Below are positions 15,426-24,251 of a stretch of 64,000 bases of DNA, one piece after another. Positions within the stretch are counted from its first letter, which is position 1; the number at the start of each line of letters is the position of its first letter. The notes beneath the pieces were generated by a model. That model saw only the letters and a program-made list of their open reading frames with translations. It ran no database searches and had not been told where the DNA came from. Both the position numbers and the translations under genes were made by a program. The stretch lies in NCBI GenBank assembly GCA_041586155.1, contig JBFHAT010000006.1:33048-97047 (forward strand), read 5' to 3'. This DNA comes from JBFGJH01 sp041586155. Lineage in GTDB: Bacteria; Actinomycetota; Acidimicrobiia; Spongiisociales; JAENVV01.

Positions 15426-16364
15426 CTAACGAGCGGGAGGGGGCTTCGCCGCGGAGCCCCCTCTCTCGCGTCCGCCAATGGTCTCTTCGATGGCGTCGAG
15501 GACCTTGGCAGGCGCCTGCGTCACCACTGCGTGTTCGGCGTCGATCTCAATGGTGGGCAGGCCGAAGAACGCGGCCGAGGCCCGCTGGTGATGCGCCCGT
15601 ATCACTCCGTCATTGGCGGTGATGACCCACGACCCACGAGGCACGTCGAAGGGAGGCCAGGTGCGTGCATCGAACGAACGAAGCAACCGAGCGGTCTCGT
15701 CGAGCACGCGCCGGTCGGGGCGGCTGGCATACTCCCAGGCGATCCGGTGGGCCACTTCGGGACTGTCATGGATCTCGGCACGTTGGCGGCGGATGAGCAC
15801 CGGCGAGCGGGGACCCATCACGATAGGAGCCGCCGCCAGGGTGACCCACAGGCGGGGCCGCACCCAATAGGCAGAGGTGGCGAGCATCACCACTCGGTCG
15901 AAGAAGTGCGAGCCGCGGCGGCGGATCGTCTCCAACAAGACCGCCCCTCCCATCGAATGGCCCACTGCGACAGGGCGATCGATCTGGGCATGCTCGAGGG
16001 TGAGCTCCACGGCCTCGGCGGCGCAGGTGAAGCTGAATCTCTCATCGAGCCGTGACCGGCCGTGGCCCGGCAGATCCACGATGATCAGCGAACGATCGGT
16101 CTGCCATGCGAGCGGCCACCACGCCGAATCACCCGTCCGGCCCCACCCATGTACCAACAGCAGGGGCGCCAGCGCCGGATCCCCTTGGATCATCCGATAC
16201 GAAGCGGTCCCCCACCGCGTGGGGATCGGGTGGATGGAGCCGGGGAGGATGGGCGCCCCGGGCACGTAGCCCTCCAGCTCGCGCAACGCCTGGCGATACT
16301 GCTGTAACCAGACCGCCGTCACACCGGGCACAGCCGCCCAAAGCAGCCCTCTCAGCCGAGACAT
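15426..16364 (-). CDS. Alpha/beta hydrolase
   Basis: A 312-residue alpha/beta-hydrolase-fold protein. HGWG (72-75) forms the oxyanion region, GHSMGG (135-140) places the nucleophile at Ser137, and a late DAEHAVVTQAP supplies the likely catalytic His. An N-terminal hydrophobic patch (7-20) could be a membrane anchor. It is convergent with hsp20 (3 bases apart) and divergent from the rhodanese gene. Substrate unknown; position between the two cox gene groups does not prove a link. Confidence 0.88.
   Translation of the reverse strand: MSRLRGLLWAAVPGVTAVWLQQYRQALRELEGYVPGAPILPGSIHPIPTRWGTASYRMIQGDPALAPLLLVHGWGRTGDSAWWPLAWQTDRSLIIVDLPGHGRSRLDERFSFTCAAEAVELTLEHAQIDRPVAVGHSMGGAVLLETIRRRGSHFFDRVVMLATSAYWVRPRLWVTLAAAPIVMGPRSPVLIRRQRAEIHDSPEVAHRIAWEYASRPDRRVLDETARLLRSFDARTWPPFDVPRGSWVITANDGVIRAHHQRASAAFFGLPTIEIDAEHAVVTQAPAKVLDAIEETIGGRERGGSAAKPPPAR
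15437..15463. terminator. Hairpin after hsp20, inside the end of the hydrolase gene
   Basis: A 9-base stem (GAGGGGGCT / AGCCCCCTC) with a 9-base loop lies 14 bases after the hsp20 stop. It overlaps the last codons of the convergent hydrolase gene. Confidence 0.65.
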
Positions 16365-16421
16365 GTCTCATTGAATATCGACGAGCATTGCGTCGTGCCT
16401 GAACGGATTTCCCCTCTGGCG

Positions 16422-16427
16422 TAACAT
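16422..16427 (+). promoter_or_regulatory. -10 hexamer, leaderless start of rhodanese gene
   Basis: TAACAT ends six bases before the ATG at 16434. Confidence 0.5.
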
Positions 16428-16433
16428 GCCGGG

Positions 16434-16760
16434 ATGCCGATTCCCGAGGTCACACCCGAGGAAGCTGTCGCGATGATCGGTGCCGGAGCGCAGCTGGTCG
16501 ATGTCCGAGAGCAGAATGAATGGGACGCCGCTCGAATCCCGGGTGCGGTTCTCAAACCAATGTCGGCGCTGAACGACTGGTACGAGGACCTGCCCAGGGA
16601 CGTCGACGTGATCCTCATGTGCCGGACGGGCAACCGGAGTGGCAAGATCACGCAAGTGTTGGCGGAGCAGGCCGGCTTCACCAACGTGTTCAACCTGGTC
16701 GGCGGCATCGTGCAGTGGGCCGAAGAAGCGCGACCCATCGACACGACGCCCCCACTCTGA
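16434..16760 (+). CDS. Rhodanese-like sulfurtransferase domain protein
   Basis: A single rhodanese domain of 108 residues. The active-site loop MCRTGNRSG puts the catalytic cysteine at Cys63, and the N-terminal LVDVREQNEWDAARIPGA is typical. It stands alone between the two groups of Mo-hydroxylase genes. A role in sulfur supply to the Mo cofactor is conceivable but only inferred from location. Confidence 0.92.
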   Translation: MPIPEVTPEEAVAMIGAGAQLVDVREQNEWDAARIPGAVLKPMSALNDWYEDLPRDVDVILMCRTGNRSGKITQVLAEQAGFTNVFNLVGGIVQWAEEARPIDTTPPL

Positions 16761-16767
16761 TCTACCT

Positions 16768-16790
16768 GCCCGCAGTCGGGCGTCAGCCCG
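16768..16790. terminator. Short alternative hairpins between convergent genes
   Basis: GCCCG (16768-16772), CGGGC (16777-16781) and GCCCG (16786-16790) can form either of two 5-base stems. This is a weak candidate terminator between the rhodanese gene and coxM. Confidence 0.3.
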
Positions 16791-17631
16791 CCATTGCCTG
16801 CTCGACGGCCCGCCGGACGTAGACCTTGGCCAGGTGGGCCTTGTATTCCTCGGAGCCGTAGAGGTCCTCGAGCACGGTGACTCCCTCGAGCGCGCGGTCG
16901 GCGGCGGCAGCAGCGCCGTCGGACCCGGAACCCCGGAGCGCCTCCATCGCCCCCTCGGCCAGCTGCGGTTTGGTGCCCACGCCGGTGAGCGCGATCGCGC
17001 AATCGGCGACCTCGCCTCCGTCCATCTGCACCCATGCCGCCGCGCCGGCCACCGCGTAGTCGGTGTGGCCGCCGCGCCGTCCGAGCTTGTCGTACGCCGA
17101 CTGGCCCCCTCGCTTGGGCAGCCGCACCTCGACCAGGACTTCATCCGGCGACAGCGCCGACGTCAGCGTGTCGACGAAGAAGTCGGCTGCGGCGATCTCT
17201 CTCGTGCCTCCCGGTCCCTGAGCGACCATGATCGCCCCCAGGGCCAGGGCCGCCGCCGGCGTGTCGGCTGCGAGGTCGGCGTGGGCCAGTGCGCCCGCCA
17301 GCGTCCCACGGTTACGTACCTGCACGTCTCCGGTCCAGGAGGCAGCTTGGGCCAGCGCCCTCCCATGCTCGGCCACGAGAGCCGAGGAGCCGACGTCGGC
17401 GTGTCGGGCGAGCGCGCCGATGGCGATGTGGTCGCCCTCGTCGGTGATGCCGTCGAGACCGGGTATGCGACCGATGTCGATCACCATCTCGGGTGATAGC
17501 AACCGCAGTTTCATCAGAGGGATCAGACTCATCCCCCCTGACATCACCTTCGCACCCGGGTTGGCTGCCAGCGCCGAGACCGCCTCGTCGATGGAGGCGG
17601 CTGCCATGTACTCGAATTCACGCGGATACAT
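16783..17631 (-). CDS. coxM: Mo-hydroxylase FAD-binding medium subunit (CoxM type)
   Basis: A 282-residue FAD-binding subunit that passes electrons from the 2Fe-2S subunit to the acceptor. KVMSGGMSLIPLMKLRL (28-44) and the RNRGTLAGALAHAD segment are the two flavin-binding motifs, followed by the CO_deh_flav_C domain. It follows coxL after three bases and is the last structural gene (order S-L-M, unlike the M-S-L order of classical form I clusters). Confidence 0.92.
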   Translation of the reverse strand: MYPREFEYMAAASIDEAVSALAANPGAKVMSGGMSLIPLMKLRLLSPEMVIDIGRIPGLDGITDEGDHIAIGALARHADVGSSALVAEHGRALAQAASWTGDVQVRNRGTLAGALAHADLAADTPAAALALGAIMVAQGPGGTREIAAADFFVDTLTSALSPDEVLVEVRLPKRGGQSAYDKLGRRGGHTDYAVAGAAAWVQMDGGEVADCAIALTGVGTKPQLAEGAMEALRGSGSDGAAAAADRALEGVTVLEDLYGSEEYKAHLAKVYVRRAVEQAMAG

Positions 17632-17634
17632 CGC

Positions 17635-20009
17635 TCAGGCTCCCTTCGCATCCTGGATGGCCTGCCAGACCCGTTTGGGTCGGAGCGGCATGTCGATGTG
17701 TTTCACGCCCAAGGGCGCCAGCGCGTCGACGACGGCGTTGACGATCGTCTGCGCCGATGCGATGGTCCCCGCCTCACCGATGCCCTTCACCCCGAGCGGG
17801 TTCACGTCCGTCGGCGTGACGGTACGGGCAGTGTGGAAGCTGGGCAGATCCCCCGCCGTGGGGATGATGTAATCGACCAGCGAGCCCGTCAGCAGGTTGC
17901 CGTCGGCGTCGTACACGGCGTCCTCGAACAGCGCCTGCCCCACCCCCTGTGCTATGCCGCCATGAACCTGGCCTGCGACGATCATCGGATTGATGACATT
18001 GCCGCAGTCGTCTGCGGCGAAATAGTCGAGGAGCTTGACGTCCCCGGTGGTGTCGTCGACCTCCACGACCGCCAGATGCGAGCCGAACGGCCACGTGGCG
18101 TTGGGCGGCGTGAAGGTGACAGACTCTTCGAGCCCGCTCTCCATGCCCTCCGGGCCCTTGTGCGCCTGATAAGCCACCTTGGCGATCTCGGTCCATGTGA
18201 CCGATGAGTCGGGGGAGCCGGCCACGTGGGCGCCGCCATCTTCGAACACGAGGTCCTCAGCTGCCGCCTCCAGCAAGTGGGCCGCAATCTTGGCGGCTCT
18301 AGCCCGGACCCGGGCCGTCGCCTCATAGGTGGCTGCACCATCGACTGCGATCGAGCGACTCCCGAAGGTACCGATGCCCATGGGGGATTCTGCGGTGTCG
18401 CCGTGCCGGACGACGATCTGCTCGACCGGAAGGCCGAGGCCGTCGCTGACGATTTGCGCCCACGTCGTCTCGTGACCCTGGCCGGATGGCCCGGTACCGA
18501 TGATGACGGTGGCGGTGCCGTCGGGATTCACCCGGACGAGTCCCGAGCCATTGAAGGAGCTGGGCAGACCGTAGCTGGTCCAAGAGAAGCCGATGTCCTC
18601 GAGTACTGCTGGGCCGAACCCGCACACTTCGACGTATGACGACATGCCGATGCCGATGTGCCTGCCTTCGGCGCGTGCCGATTCCTGCATCGCCCGGAGG
18701 GCGTCGTACCCGGCGACCTCCTTGAGCTTCGCGGTCGAACCGTGGTAGTCGCCCGAGTCGAGGGCGAACCCGCACCCCATGACCGCCGGGAATTGGTCAC
18801 TCTGCCAGTAGTTCTTCTCGCGAACCTCGATCGGATCCATGCCGATCTCGCGGGCGTACATGTCGATGATCCGCTCGAGGTAGTAGATCGCCTCAGGACG
18901 CCCGGCTCCCCGATACGCATCCGTGGTCATCGTGTGAGTGGTCACACAGTCCACGACCCACGACGTTGGGAAGGTGTACTGGCCAGACGCAACCCACAAA
19001 CCCAGCAACGGGATCGCCACCGTGAAGTTCTGCGTGTACGCCCCCATGTCGGCGAGGGCGTGCAGCTCGTACCCGAGAATCTCGCCATCGGAGGTTCCGA
19101 TCAGCGTGGCGGTTCCGACCCATCCCCTTCCCTGAATCGTGGAGTTGGCCGACTCCCGGCGCGTTTCGGTGAACTTGACCGGCCGGCCCGTCTGTTGGGC
19201 GGCGAAACACACGAGCATCTCGTCGGCATAGACGTTGAGCTTGGCGCCGAAACCGCCGCCCACCTCGGGGGCGATCACCCGTACCGCATTGGCGGCCAGG
19301 CCGAACGTCTTGCTGATCGCTCCGCTGAGCGCATGCGGCACTTGACTCGACGACTGGACAGTGAAGCGCTGATACCCGTCGTTCCACTGGGCAACCACCG
19401 AGCGGGGCTCGATCGCAACGGGGATGAGCCGCTGGTTGATCATCTCCTGCGAGACGACGACGACATCGTCGCGCTGCTTGGCTTCCTCGATCTTGGGTCT
19501 GGGGTCCTCGAGGTCCAGCGCGTCCCAGTAATCGTGGTAGGTCCAGGTGTGGATGATGTTGCTGTCGAGCTCATCGTGCACCCTGGCCCCGTCGGCGGCC
19601 GCCTCCTTGAGGTCCACGATGGCGGGAAGCGGCTCGTAGTCGACATCGACGGCATCGACTGCGTCACGAGCTCGCCCAGGCGAAGTGGCGACCACCATTG
19701 CCACCGCCTGCCCGCTGTGCTTCACGTCGCCATCGGCCAGCAGCGGCCGGAGCTTGCCGATGGGCACCTGGGCGAGGAGGGGACCGAGGTGACGGACGTC
19801 GTCGGCGGTGTACACGGCCACGACTCCCTCCATCGACGCAGCTGCGGACGTGTCGACCGAGTCGATTCGGGCATGGGCATAGGGACTGCGAACGAACCCG
19901 ACGTGCAGCATTCCCGGCAGCTTCACGTCGTCCACGTACAGTCCGGTTCCCCGAATCAACGCCGGGTCCTCGCGCCGTTTGACCACTCCTCCCATCACGC
20001 TGGTCGTGC

Positions 20010-20013
<4 letters not shown>
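17635..20013 (-). CDS. coxL: Mo-hydroxylase large catalytic subunit, form II CoxL type
   Basis: A 792-residue molybdopterin-binding subunit of the xanthine oxidase family. GGGFGAK (252-258) and AYRGAGR (366-372) lie around the Mo site, and VKGIGEAGT near the C-terminus carries the conserved catalytic Glu. AYRGAGR is the form II signature; true CO dehydrogenases (form I) have AYxCSFR, whose Cys holds copper. The physiological substrate is thus uncertain: CO or another carbonyl/heterocyclic compound. ATG at 20013 overlaps the coxS stop (ATGA), preferred over the in-frame ATG at 20031. Confidence 0.93.
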
Positions 20014-20513
<500 letters not shown>

Positions 20514-20592
20514 GCAACGCCTCCTCGAAAAAAGACCGATACGCCGAACCTACCCGGTGGTGTCGCCGCGCGGTCGGGAAGGACGGTGGTTT

Positions 20593-21801
20593 CTAGCGAG
20601 CGACGAACCGGGACACCGTTTCCACGTGATAGGTCTGAGGGAACATGTCGACCGGCGCCACCCAGTCGAGGTCGTAGCCCCCATCGATCAGCGCCCGGGC
20701 GTCTCTGGCCAGCGAGGCAGGATCACAGGACACCAGCGCCACCGTCCGCGCGCCCACTCCGATCACCATCTCTGCGCCGGCGGCCCCCAGGCCGTCGCGT
20801 GGAGGGTCGACGACGACGAGGTCACATTCGCCGACTTCCGGCCCGGCCTCCTCGAACGGCACCGGCACGATGGACGCGAACGCGCCCGCCGCCTCGAGAT
20901 TGTGCTCGAGATCGGTCAACCCCAGCGGCGATGTCTCCACGGCGATCACCTCGTCGACCGCTCCTGTCAAGGAAACGGAGAACAGGCCACCCCCCGCGTA
21001 ACCGTCCAGCAAGACGTCTCCCGGATCTGGCTGGAGAGCCTCTCTGACCAGCTTCACGAGCTCGGCGGCACCATCGGTGTTGTTCTGGAAAAAGGCGTTG
21101 GCGGTGATTCGATATTCGCCGCCGGCCACGAGCTCGGTGAGGTGAGGGCGACCGAACAGGGCCGCCGGTTTTCCCCGCCGAACTCGTACCACCGAGGCGC
21201 CCCAGTCGGGCGCTTGCGCAGGCACGGCACCGCGCACGACAACCATCTGGTCGCCCGTGGCGACCGATGCTCGCAGCGTGATCGACTCGACTCCGTCGAG
21301 AGGGCCCAGCCGGCAGAACAGTGCATGAAGGGGCTCCACCAACAGGTGACAGACCTCGAGCGGAACCCGCACCCGACTCCGGGCCCGGTACAGGCTGGGC
21401 CGTCCCTCGCTGATGTGGAAATCCATGCGATTTCGGTACCGATACGGCTGCGACGGCACCGTTGCCCTCACATCGACATCGTCGAGCCGGCCAAGGTGGA
21501 TCAGCTGCCCATGTACGATTCTCCGCTTCCACTGCAGCTGCGCCTCGTAGTCGACGAACTGCCACTGACATCCGCCGCAGGTGCCGAAGTGAGGGCAGCG
21601 AGGCTGGGTCCGATCCGCCCCCGGCTCGATGACGTCGATGAGTCGCGCCCTCGCCCACGATCCGCCGTCCTTCTCAACGGCCACGTGCACACGTTCGCCG
21701 GGCAGCGCTCCCGCCACGAAGACGGCCTTGCCATCGACGCGGCCGACCGCTTCGCCGCCGTGGGCCATGTCGGAGAGCTCGACCTCGATCGGTTGGCTCA
21801 C
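20593..21801 (-). CDS. rlmD: TrmA/RlmD-family RNA uracil-C5 methyltransferase
   Basis: SAM-dependent methyltransferase for a uridine in rRNA or tRNA. With GTG at 21801 it is 402 residues: an N-terminal TRAM-like domain (HGGEAVGRVDGKAVFV), a 4Fe-4S set at Cys69, Cys75, Cys78 and Cys151 (CPHFGTCGGCQW; EVCHLL), and a Rossmann methyltransferase domain. The catalytic Cys is in LVSCDPASLARD. GTG overlaps the DUF2017 stop (GTGA). The frame is open further upstream, but that extension is the antisense side of the neighbour. Exact RNA target undecided. Confidence 0.9.
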   Translation of the reverse strand: MSQPIEVELSDMAHGGEAVGRVDGKAVFVAGALPGERVHVAVEKDGGSWARARLIDVIEPGADRTQPRCPHFGTCGGCQWQFVDYEAQLQWKRRIVHGQLIHLGRLDDVDVRATVPSQPYRYRNRMDFHISEGRPSLYRARSRVRVPLEVCHLLVEPLHALFCRLGPLDGVESITLRASVATGDQMVVVRGAVPAQAPDWGASVVRVRRGKPAALFGRPHLTELVAGGEYRITANAFFQNNTDGAAELVKLVREALQPDPGDVLLDGYAGGGLFSVSLTGAVDEVIAVETSPLGLTDLEHNLEAAGAFASIVPVPFEEAGPEVGECDLVVVDPPRDGLGAAGAEMVIGVGARTVALVSCDPASLARDARALIDGGYDLDWVAPVDMFPQTYHVETVSRFVAR

Positions 21802-22256
21802 ACCGGATCGGGCAGCTGATCGGTGAGGACGTCGACGAGGCTGCTCTGGATCCACGACAAGTAATGCAGCAACCCGAGCTCGGGTGTCTCCTCCATCGAA
21901 TCGTCGGACTCCCAGGCGTTGGAGGTCACGCCCAGCCGATCCCCCAGCACCAGCCGGGCCTTGCCCACCACCCTGAGCCATGCTTCGGCCTCATCGATGG
22001 CGAGAACCACGCCCTCGCCGGCTCGATCGAGACTCGCCTCCACCGCCACGATGTCGGCGCGGTCCGACTGGCCGGCCTCGTCCCGCGTCAGGCGCTTGAA
22101 CTCCTCGTCTGCGGGTGATCCGTCACCATACGCCGACTCGGGGAGCACCCCTTCGCCCTCCGCAGCCAGTCGGGGCACGAGCGACAATAGTTCGACCTGC
22201 CACGGCGTCAGCTCCAAGCGGATTCCCCCCGCCTCGAGGCGAAAGATGTCCGTCAT
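21798..22256 (-). CDS. DUF2017 protein
   Basis: A 152-residue actinobacterial protein that regularly sits beside clpS; no biochemical role is known. Recognisable features are ELTPWQVELLSLVPRL near the start and LHYLSWIQSSLVDVL near the end. ATG at 22256 overlaps the clpS stop (ATGA), chosen over the in-frame ATG at 22277. The clpS-DUF2017 coupling suggests a link to ClpAP/ClpCP proteolysis, which is inference. Confidence 0.88.
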   Translation of the reverse strand: MTDIFRLEAGGIRLELTPWQVELLSLVPRLAAEGEGVLPESAYGDGSPADEEFKRLTRDEAGQSDRADIVAVEASLDRAGEGVVLAIDEAEAWLRVVGKARLVLGDRLGVTSNAWESDDSMEETPELGLLHYLSWIQSSLVDVLTDQLPDPV

Positions 22257-22528
22257 GTCCGTTCGATCGTGGCCCACAGCCCGTGGCGATGCAGGCGGTA
22301 GCAGTCCAACTCGGCCTTCTCTCTCGGGCCGGCCGCCACGGCACTCTTGCCTTCGTGATGCACCTCCAGCATCAGCTTGGTTGCCTCGGCTTCTGAATAC
22401 CCGAACAACTTGCGGAAGACGTAGACGACATACCCCATCAGATTGACGGGATCGTCCCAGACGATCACCTGCCAGGGTCGGTCGACTTCGACGTCGCGGT
22501 CGACGGTCTCGTGCGGCGCGGTCGCCAT
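22253..22528 (-). CDS. clpS: ClpS adaptor of the Clp protease
   Basis: A 91-residue adaptor that delivers N-degron substrates to ClpA/ClpC. The family core is VIVWDDPVNLMGYVVYVFRK (residues 22-41), followed by the cofactor helix with HHEGKSAV. The acidic-aromatic DDPVN motif that contacts the N-degron is intact. ATG at 22528 is seven bases after a TAACGT hexamer that overlaps the stop codon of the upstream HTH gene. Confidence 0.93.
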   Translation of the reverse strand: MATAPHETVDRDVEVDRPWQVIVWDDPVNLMGYVVYVFRKLFGYSEAEATKLMLEVHHEGKSAVAAGPREKAELDCYRLHRHGLWATIERT

Positions 22529-22535
22529 GCCCGCA

Positions 22536-22541
22536 ACGTTA
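22536..22541 (-). promoter_or_regulatory. -10 hexamer, leaderless start of clpS
   Basis: TAACGT on the minus strand ends seven bases before the clpS ATG. Its first three bases are the stop codon of the HTH gene. Confidence 0.45.
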
Positions 22542-22766
22542 GCGCTGGCTGGTCGATTGGCGCGGGACGGTGCCTGCGGAGCGCTGGTCGTTGATCCACG
22601 TCTCGAAGTCCACCCGAGCGACTCTCCATTCGCGACCGAACTTGACCGCGGGCAGGTTGCCCGAGCGCAGGACGGACGTGACCACGAACGTCGATACATC
22701 CATGTACTCACAGATGTCGGCGACCGACAGCCACTCTTTGTCGAGGTTGACCACGATGCGCTCCAT
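22539..22766 (-). CDS. Excisionase/BldC-type helix-turn-helix protein
   Basis: A 75-residue DNA-binding protein of the MerR-like excisionase fold (WLSVADICEYMDVSTFVV, then a wing with VKFGREWRVARVDFETWI). Stand-alone proteins of this type include phage excisionases and BldC, a developmental regulator that binds direct repeats. No integrase or phage gene is nearby, so a chromosomal regulator is more likely. ATG at 22766 is nine bases after TACCCT. Confidence 0.85.
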   Translation of the reverse strand: MERIVVNLDKEWLSVADICEYMDVSTFVVTSVLRSGNLPAVKFGREWRVARVDFETWINDQRSAGTVPRQSTSQR

Positions 22767-22775
22767 GCACCCACG

Positions 22776-22781
22776 AGGGTA
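22776..22781 (-). promoter_or_regulatory. -10 hexamer of the HTH gene
   Basis: TACCCT on the minus strand ends nine bases before the ATG at 22766. Confidence 0.4.
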
Positions 22782-22868
22782 TGGCCTCCGCCGTGCGCCA
22801 TCAACCCCTCGTCGCGCCAAGCCGGCGAGCCCGCGAAACAAATCCCCATGCCGGCTGGTCTTTTTGTG

Positions 22869-22896
22869 TTGTTTTACATTAGTTTACCGATATCGT
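22869..22896 (+). promoter_or_regulatory. A+T-rich divergent promoter region
   Basis: TTGTTT (22869-22874) and TATCGT (22891-22896) are 16 bases apart, ahead of the gene at 22912. TTTAC occurs twice as a direct repeat (22873-22877, 22883-22887), a possible site for the divergently encoded HTH protein. Confidence 0.4.
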
Positions 22897-22911
22897 CGTG
22901 GAGACACGCTC

Positions 22912-23202
22912 ATGGATCCGCTCCGCCATCCCGACCTGATCGAGTTGTCGCATCTGCTGCGTGATCAGCTGGAAGCGGTACTCAACGCCGAACAGGAAGC
23001 TGCTGCCGCTGCACGCCGACGGCGCCGGACCCTGCGCGACCGGCTCCTCGAAGCAGAGGACAGAGGCGAGACGATCACGGTCGGAGACGTTGCCGGGCGC
23101 CAGACCACCGGACGCGTGACCGGCGTCGGCGCCGACCACGTGACGCTGGATGATCGCTTCTTCGTGCGGCTAGATCACTGCGTTCAGTTGATTTTTCCAT
23201 GA
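22912..23202 (+). CDS. Small helical protein coupled to a CpaE-like gene
   Basis: I do not recognise this 96-residue protein. Residues 1-55 are helical and end in a run of Arg (AAAAARRRRRTLRDRLLEAE). Residues 56-96 form a small beta domain (ETITVGDVAGRQTTGRVTGV, then VTLDDRFFVRLDHC). ATG at 22912 has GGAG eight bases upstream. Its stop overlaps the next ATG (ATGA), implying that it works with the CpaE-like protein. Confidence 0.75.
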   Translation: MDPLRHPDLIELSHLLRDQLEAVLNAEQEAAAAARRRRRTLRDRLLEAEDRGETITVGDVAGRQTTGRVTGVGADHVTLDDRFFVRLDHCVQLIFP

Positions 23203-24251
23203 GGCCTCGCGTCGCCACCGTGCTGACGGCCCGGGAGTGGGAGCCCGCACTCGTCGAGGCCGCCCGTCGGTCGGCGGTGGTCCGTCTGGTGGCTCGCGCC
23301 TACCAACCAGAAGACGTGCCCGTCGACGACCTCGACATCATCGTGGCCGGCGTCGAGACGGTGTGGGTATCGGCCGCCCAAGTGGCCGGCTGGCAGCGGC
23401 GCGGGTGTCGAGTGGTGGGCATGCATCCCAGCGGCGACACGCCGGGCCGCGACCTGCTCATTCGGGCCGGAGCCGACGAGGTGCTGGCGGACCACATGGA
23501 TCCTGACGAGGTGCTGGCGCGATTGCGGGTGCTGAGCCTCGAACCGCGCCCGATCGAGCCGTCGGGGTGGGTCGTCGCGGTCACGGGCGCGCTCGGCTCA
23601 CCGGGAAGAACCGAGACCGCACTTGCCCTGGCCTCGCTCTTGAGCGAGGCCGGCTCCAGCATGTTGGTCGACCTCGACCCGGACGGGCCATCGCTGTCGC
23701 TGCGTCTCCGGCTGGCCCCGCAGCCGTCGATCGTCGACGTGGCCGATGCACTCCGCCAGGCGCCATGCATTCCCTCGAACATGGCGTGGGAGACCACGGG
23801 ACTGCGCGTGGTGACCGGCGCTTTCGGCCGATCGACATTGCCGATCGCGGCTCGGCGCGACGTGCTGCTGGCAGCCCGCGACGCCCACCGCTGGGTGGTC
23901 TACGACGCCGGCCCGGCGCGCGACCACACGACGACATCCGACGGCGACGAGGTCGTGTTCGTCTGCGACGCCAGCCCGACCGGGATCGTCCGGGCGGCCC
24001 AGGTCATGGCTCGGTGGCTCGGCCCGCCTCCCCGACTGGTGCTCAACCGGATCGGCGATCGGCCAGACGATGCCGTCGTGGCGGCACGCCGGGCGACCGG
24101 TCTCGAGCCCGCGGCCCTGATCCCCTACGTCGAGCAAATCCGACTCGCAGCCCTGGACGGGCGCCGCCCCGACCGTGCGTTCCGCCGCTCGCTGAGGCCG
24201 CTGGTGGAGGCGATCCTGCAGGACGCTCCTGCGCCACCCACCAGGAGTTAG
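23199..24251 (+). CDS. CpaE/Ssd-like protein with degenerate MinD-type ATPase domain
   Basis: A 350-residue protein with a receiver-like N-terminal half (1-115) and a SIMIBI/MinD-like C-terminal half. The P-loop position reads GALGSPGRTET (130-140): both lysines of the deviant Walker A motif are absent, with Arg137 in the usual Lys place. MLVDLDPDGPS (155-165) and WVVYDAGPA resemble Walker A-prime and B. Proteins of this shape act in pilus localisation (CpaE/TadZ) or as septum-site proteins (Ssd). No tad or div genes are in view. ATP binding is doubtful. Confidence 0.75.
   Translation: MRPRVATVLTAREWEPALVEAARRSAVVRLVARAYQPEDVPVDDLDIIVAGVETVWVSAAQVAGWQRRGCRVVGMHPSGDTPGRDLLIRAGADEVLADHMDPDEVLARLRVLSLEPRPIEPSGWVVAVTGALGSPGRTETALALASLLSEAGSSMLVDLDPDGPSLSLRLRLAPQPSIVDVADALRQAPCIPSNMAWETTGLRVVTGAFGRSTLPIAARRDVLLAARDAHRWVVYDAGPARDHTTTSDGDEVVFVCDASPTGIVRAAQVMARWLGPPPRLVLNRIGDRPDDAVVAARRATGLEPAALIPYVEQIRLAALDGRRPDRAFRRSLRPLVEAILQDAPAPPTRS

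Noticed and set aside
22539..22766. Phage or integrative-element excisionase
   Set aside because: There is no integrase, attachment-site repeat or phage gene nearby, and the neighbours are housekeeping genes.
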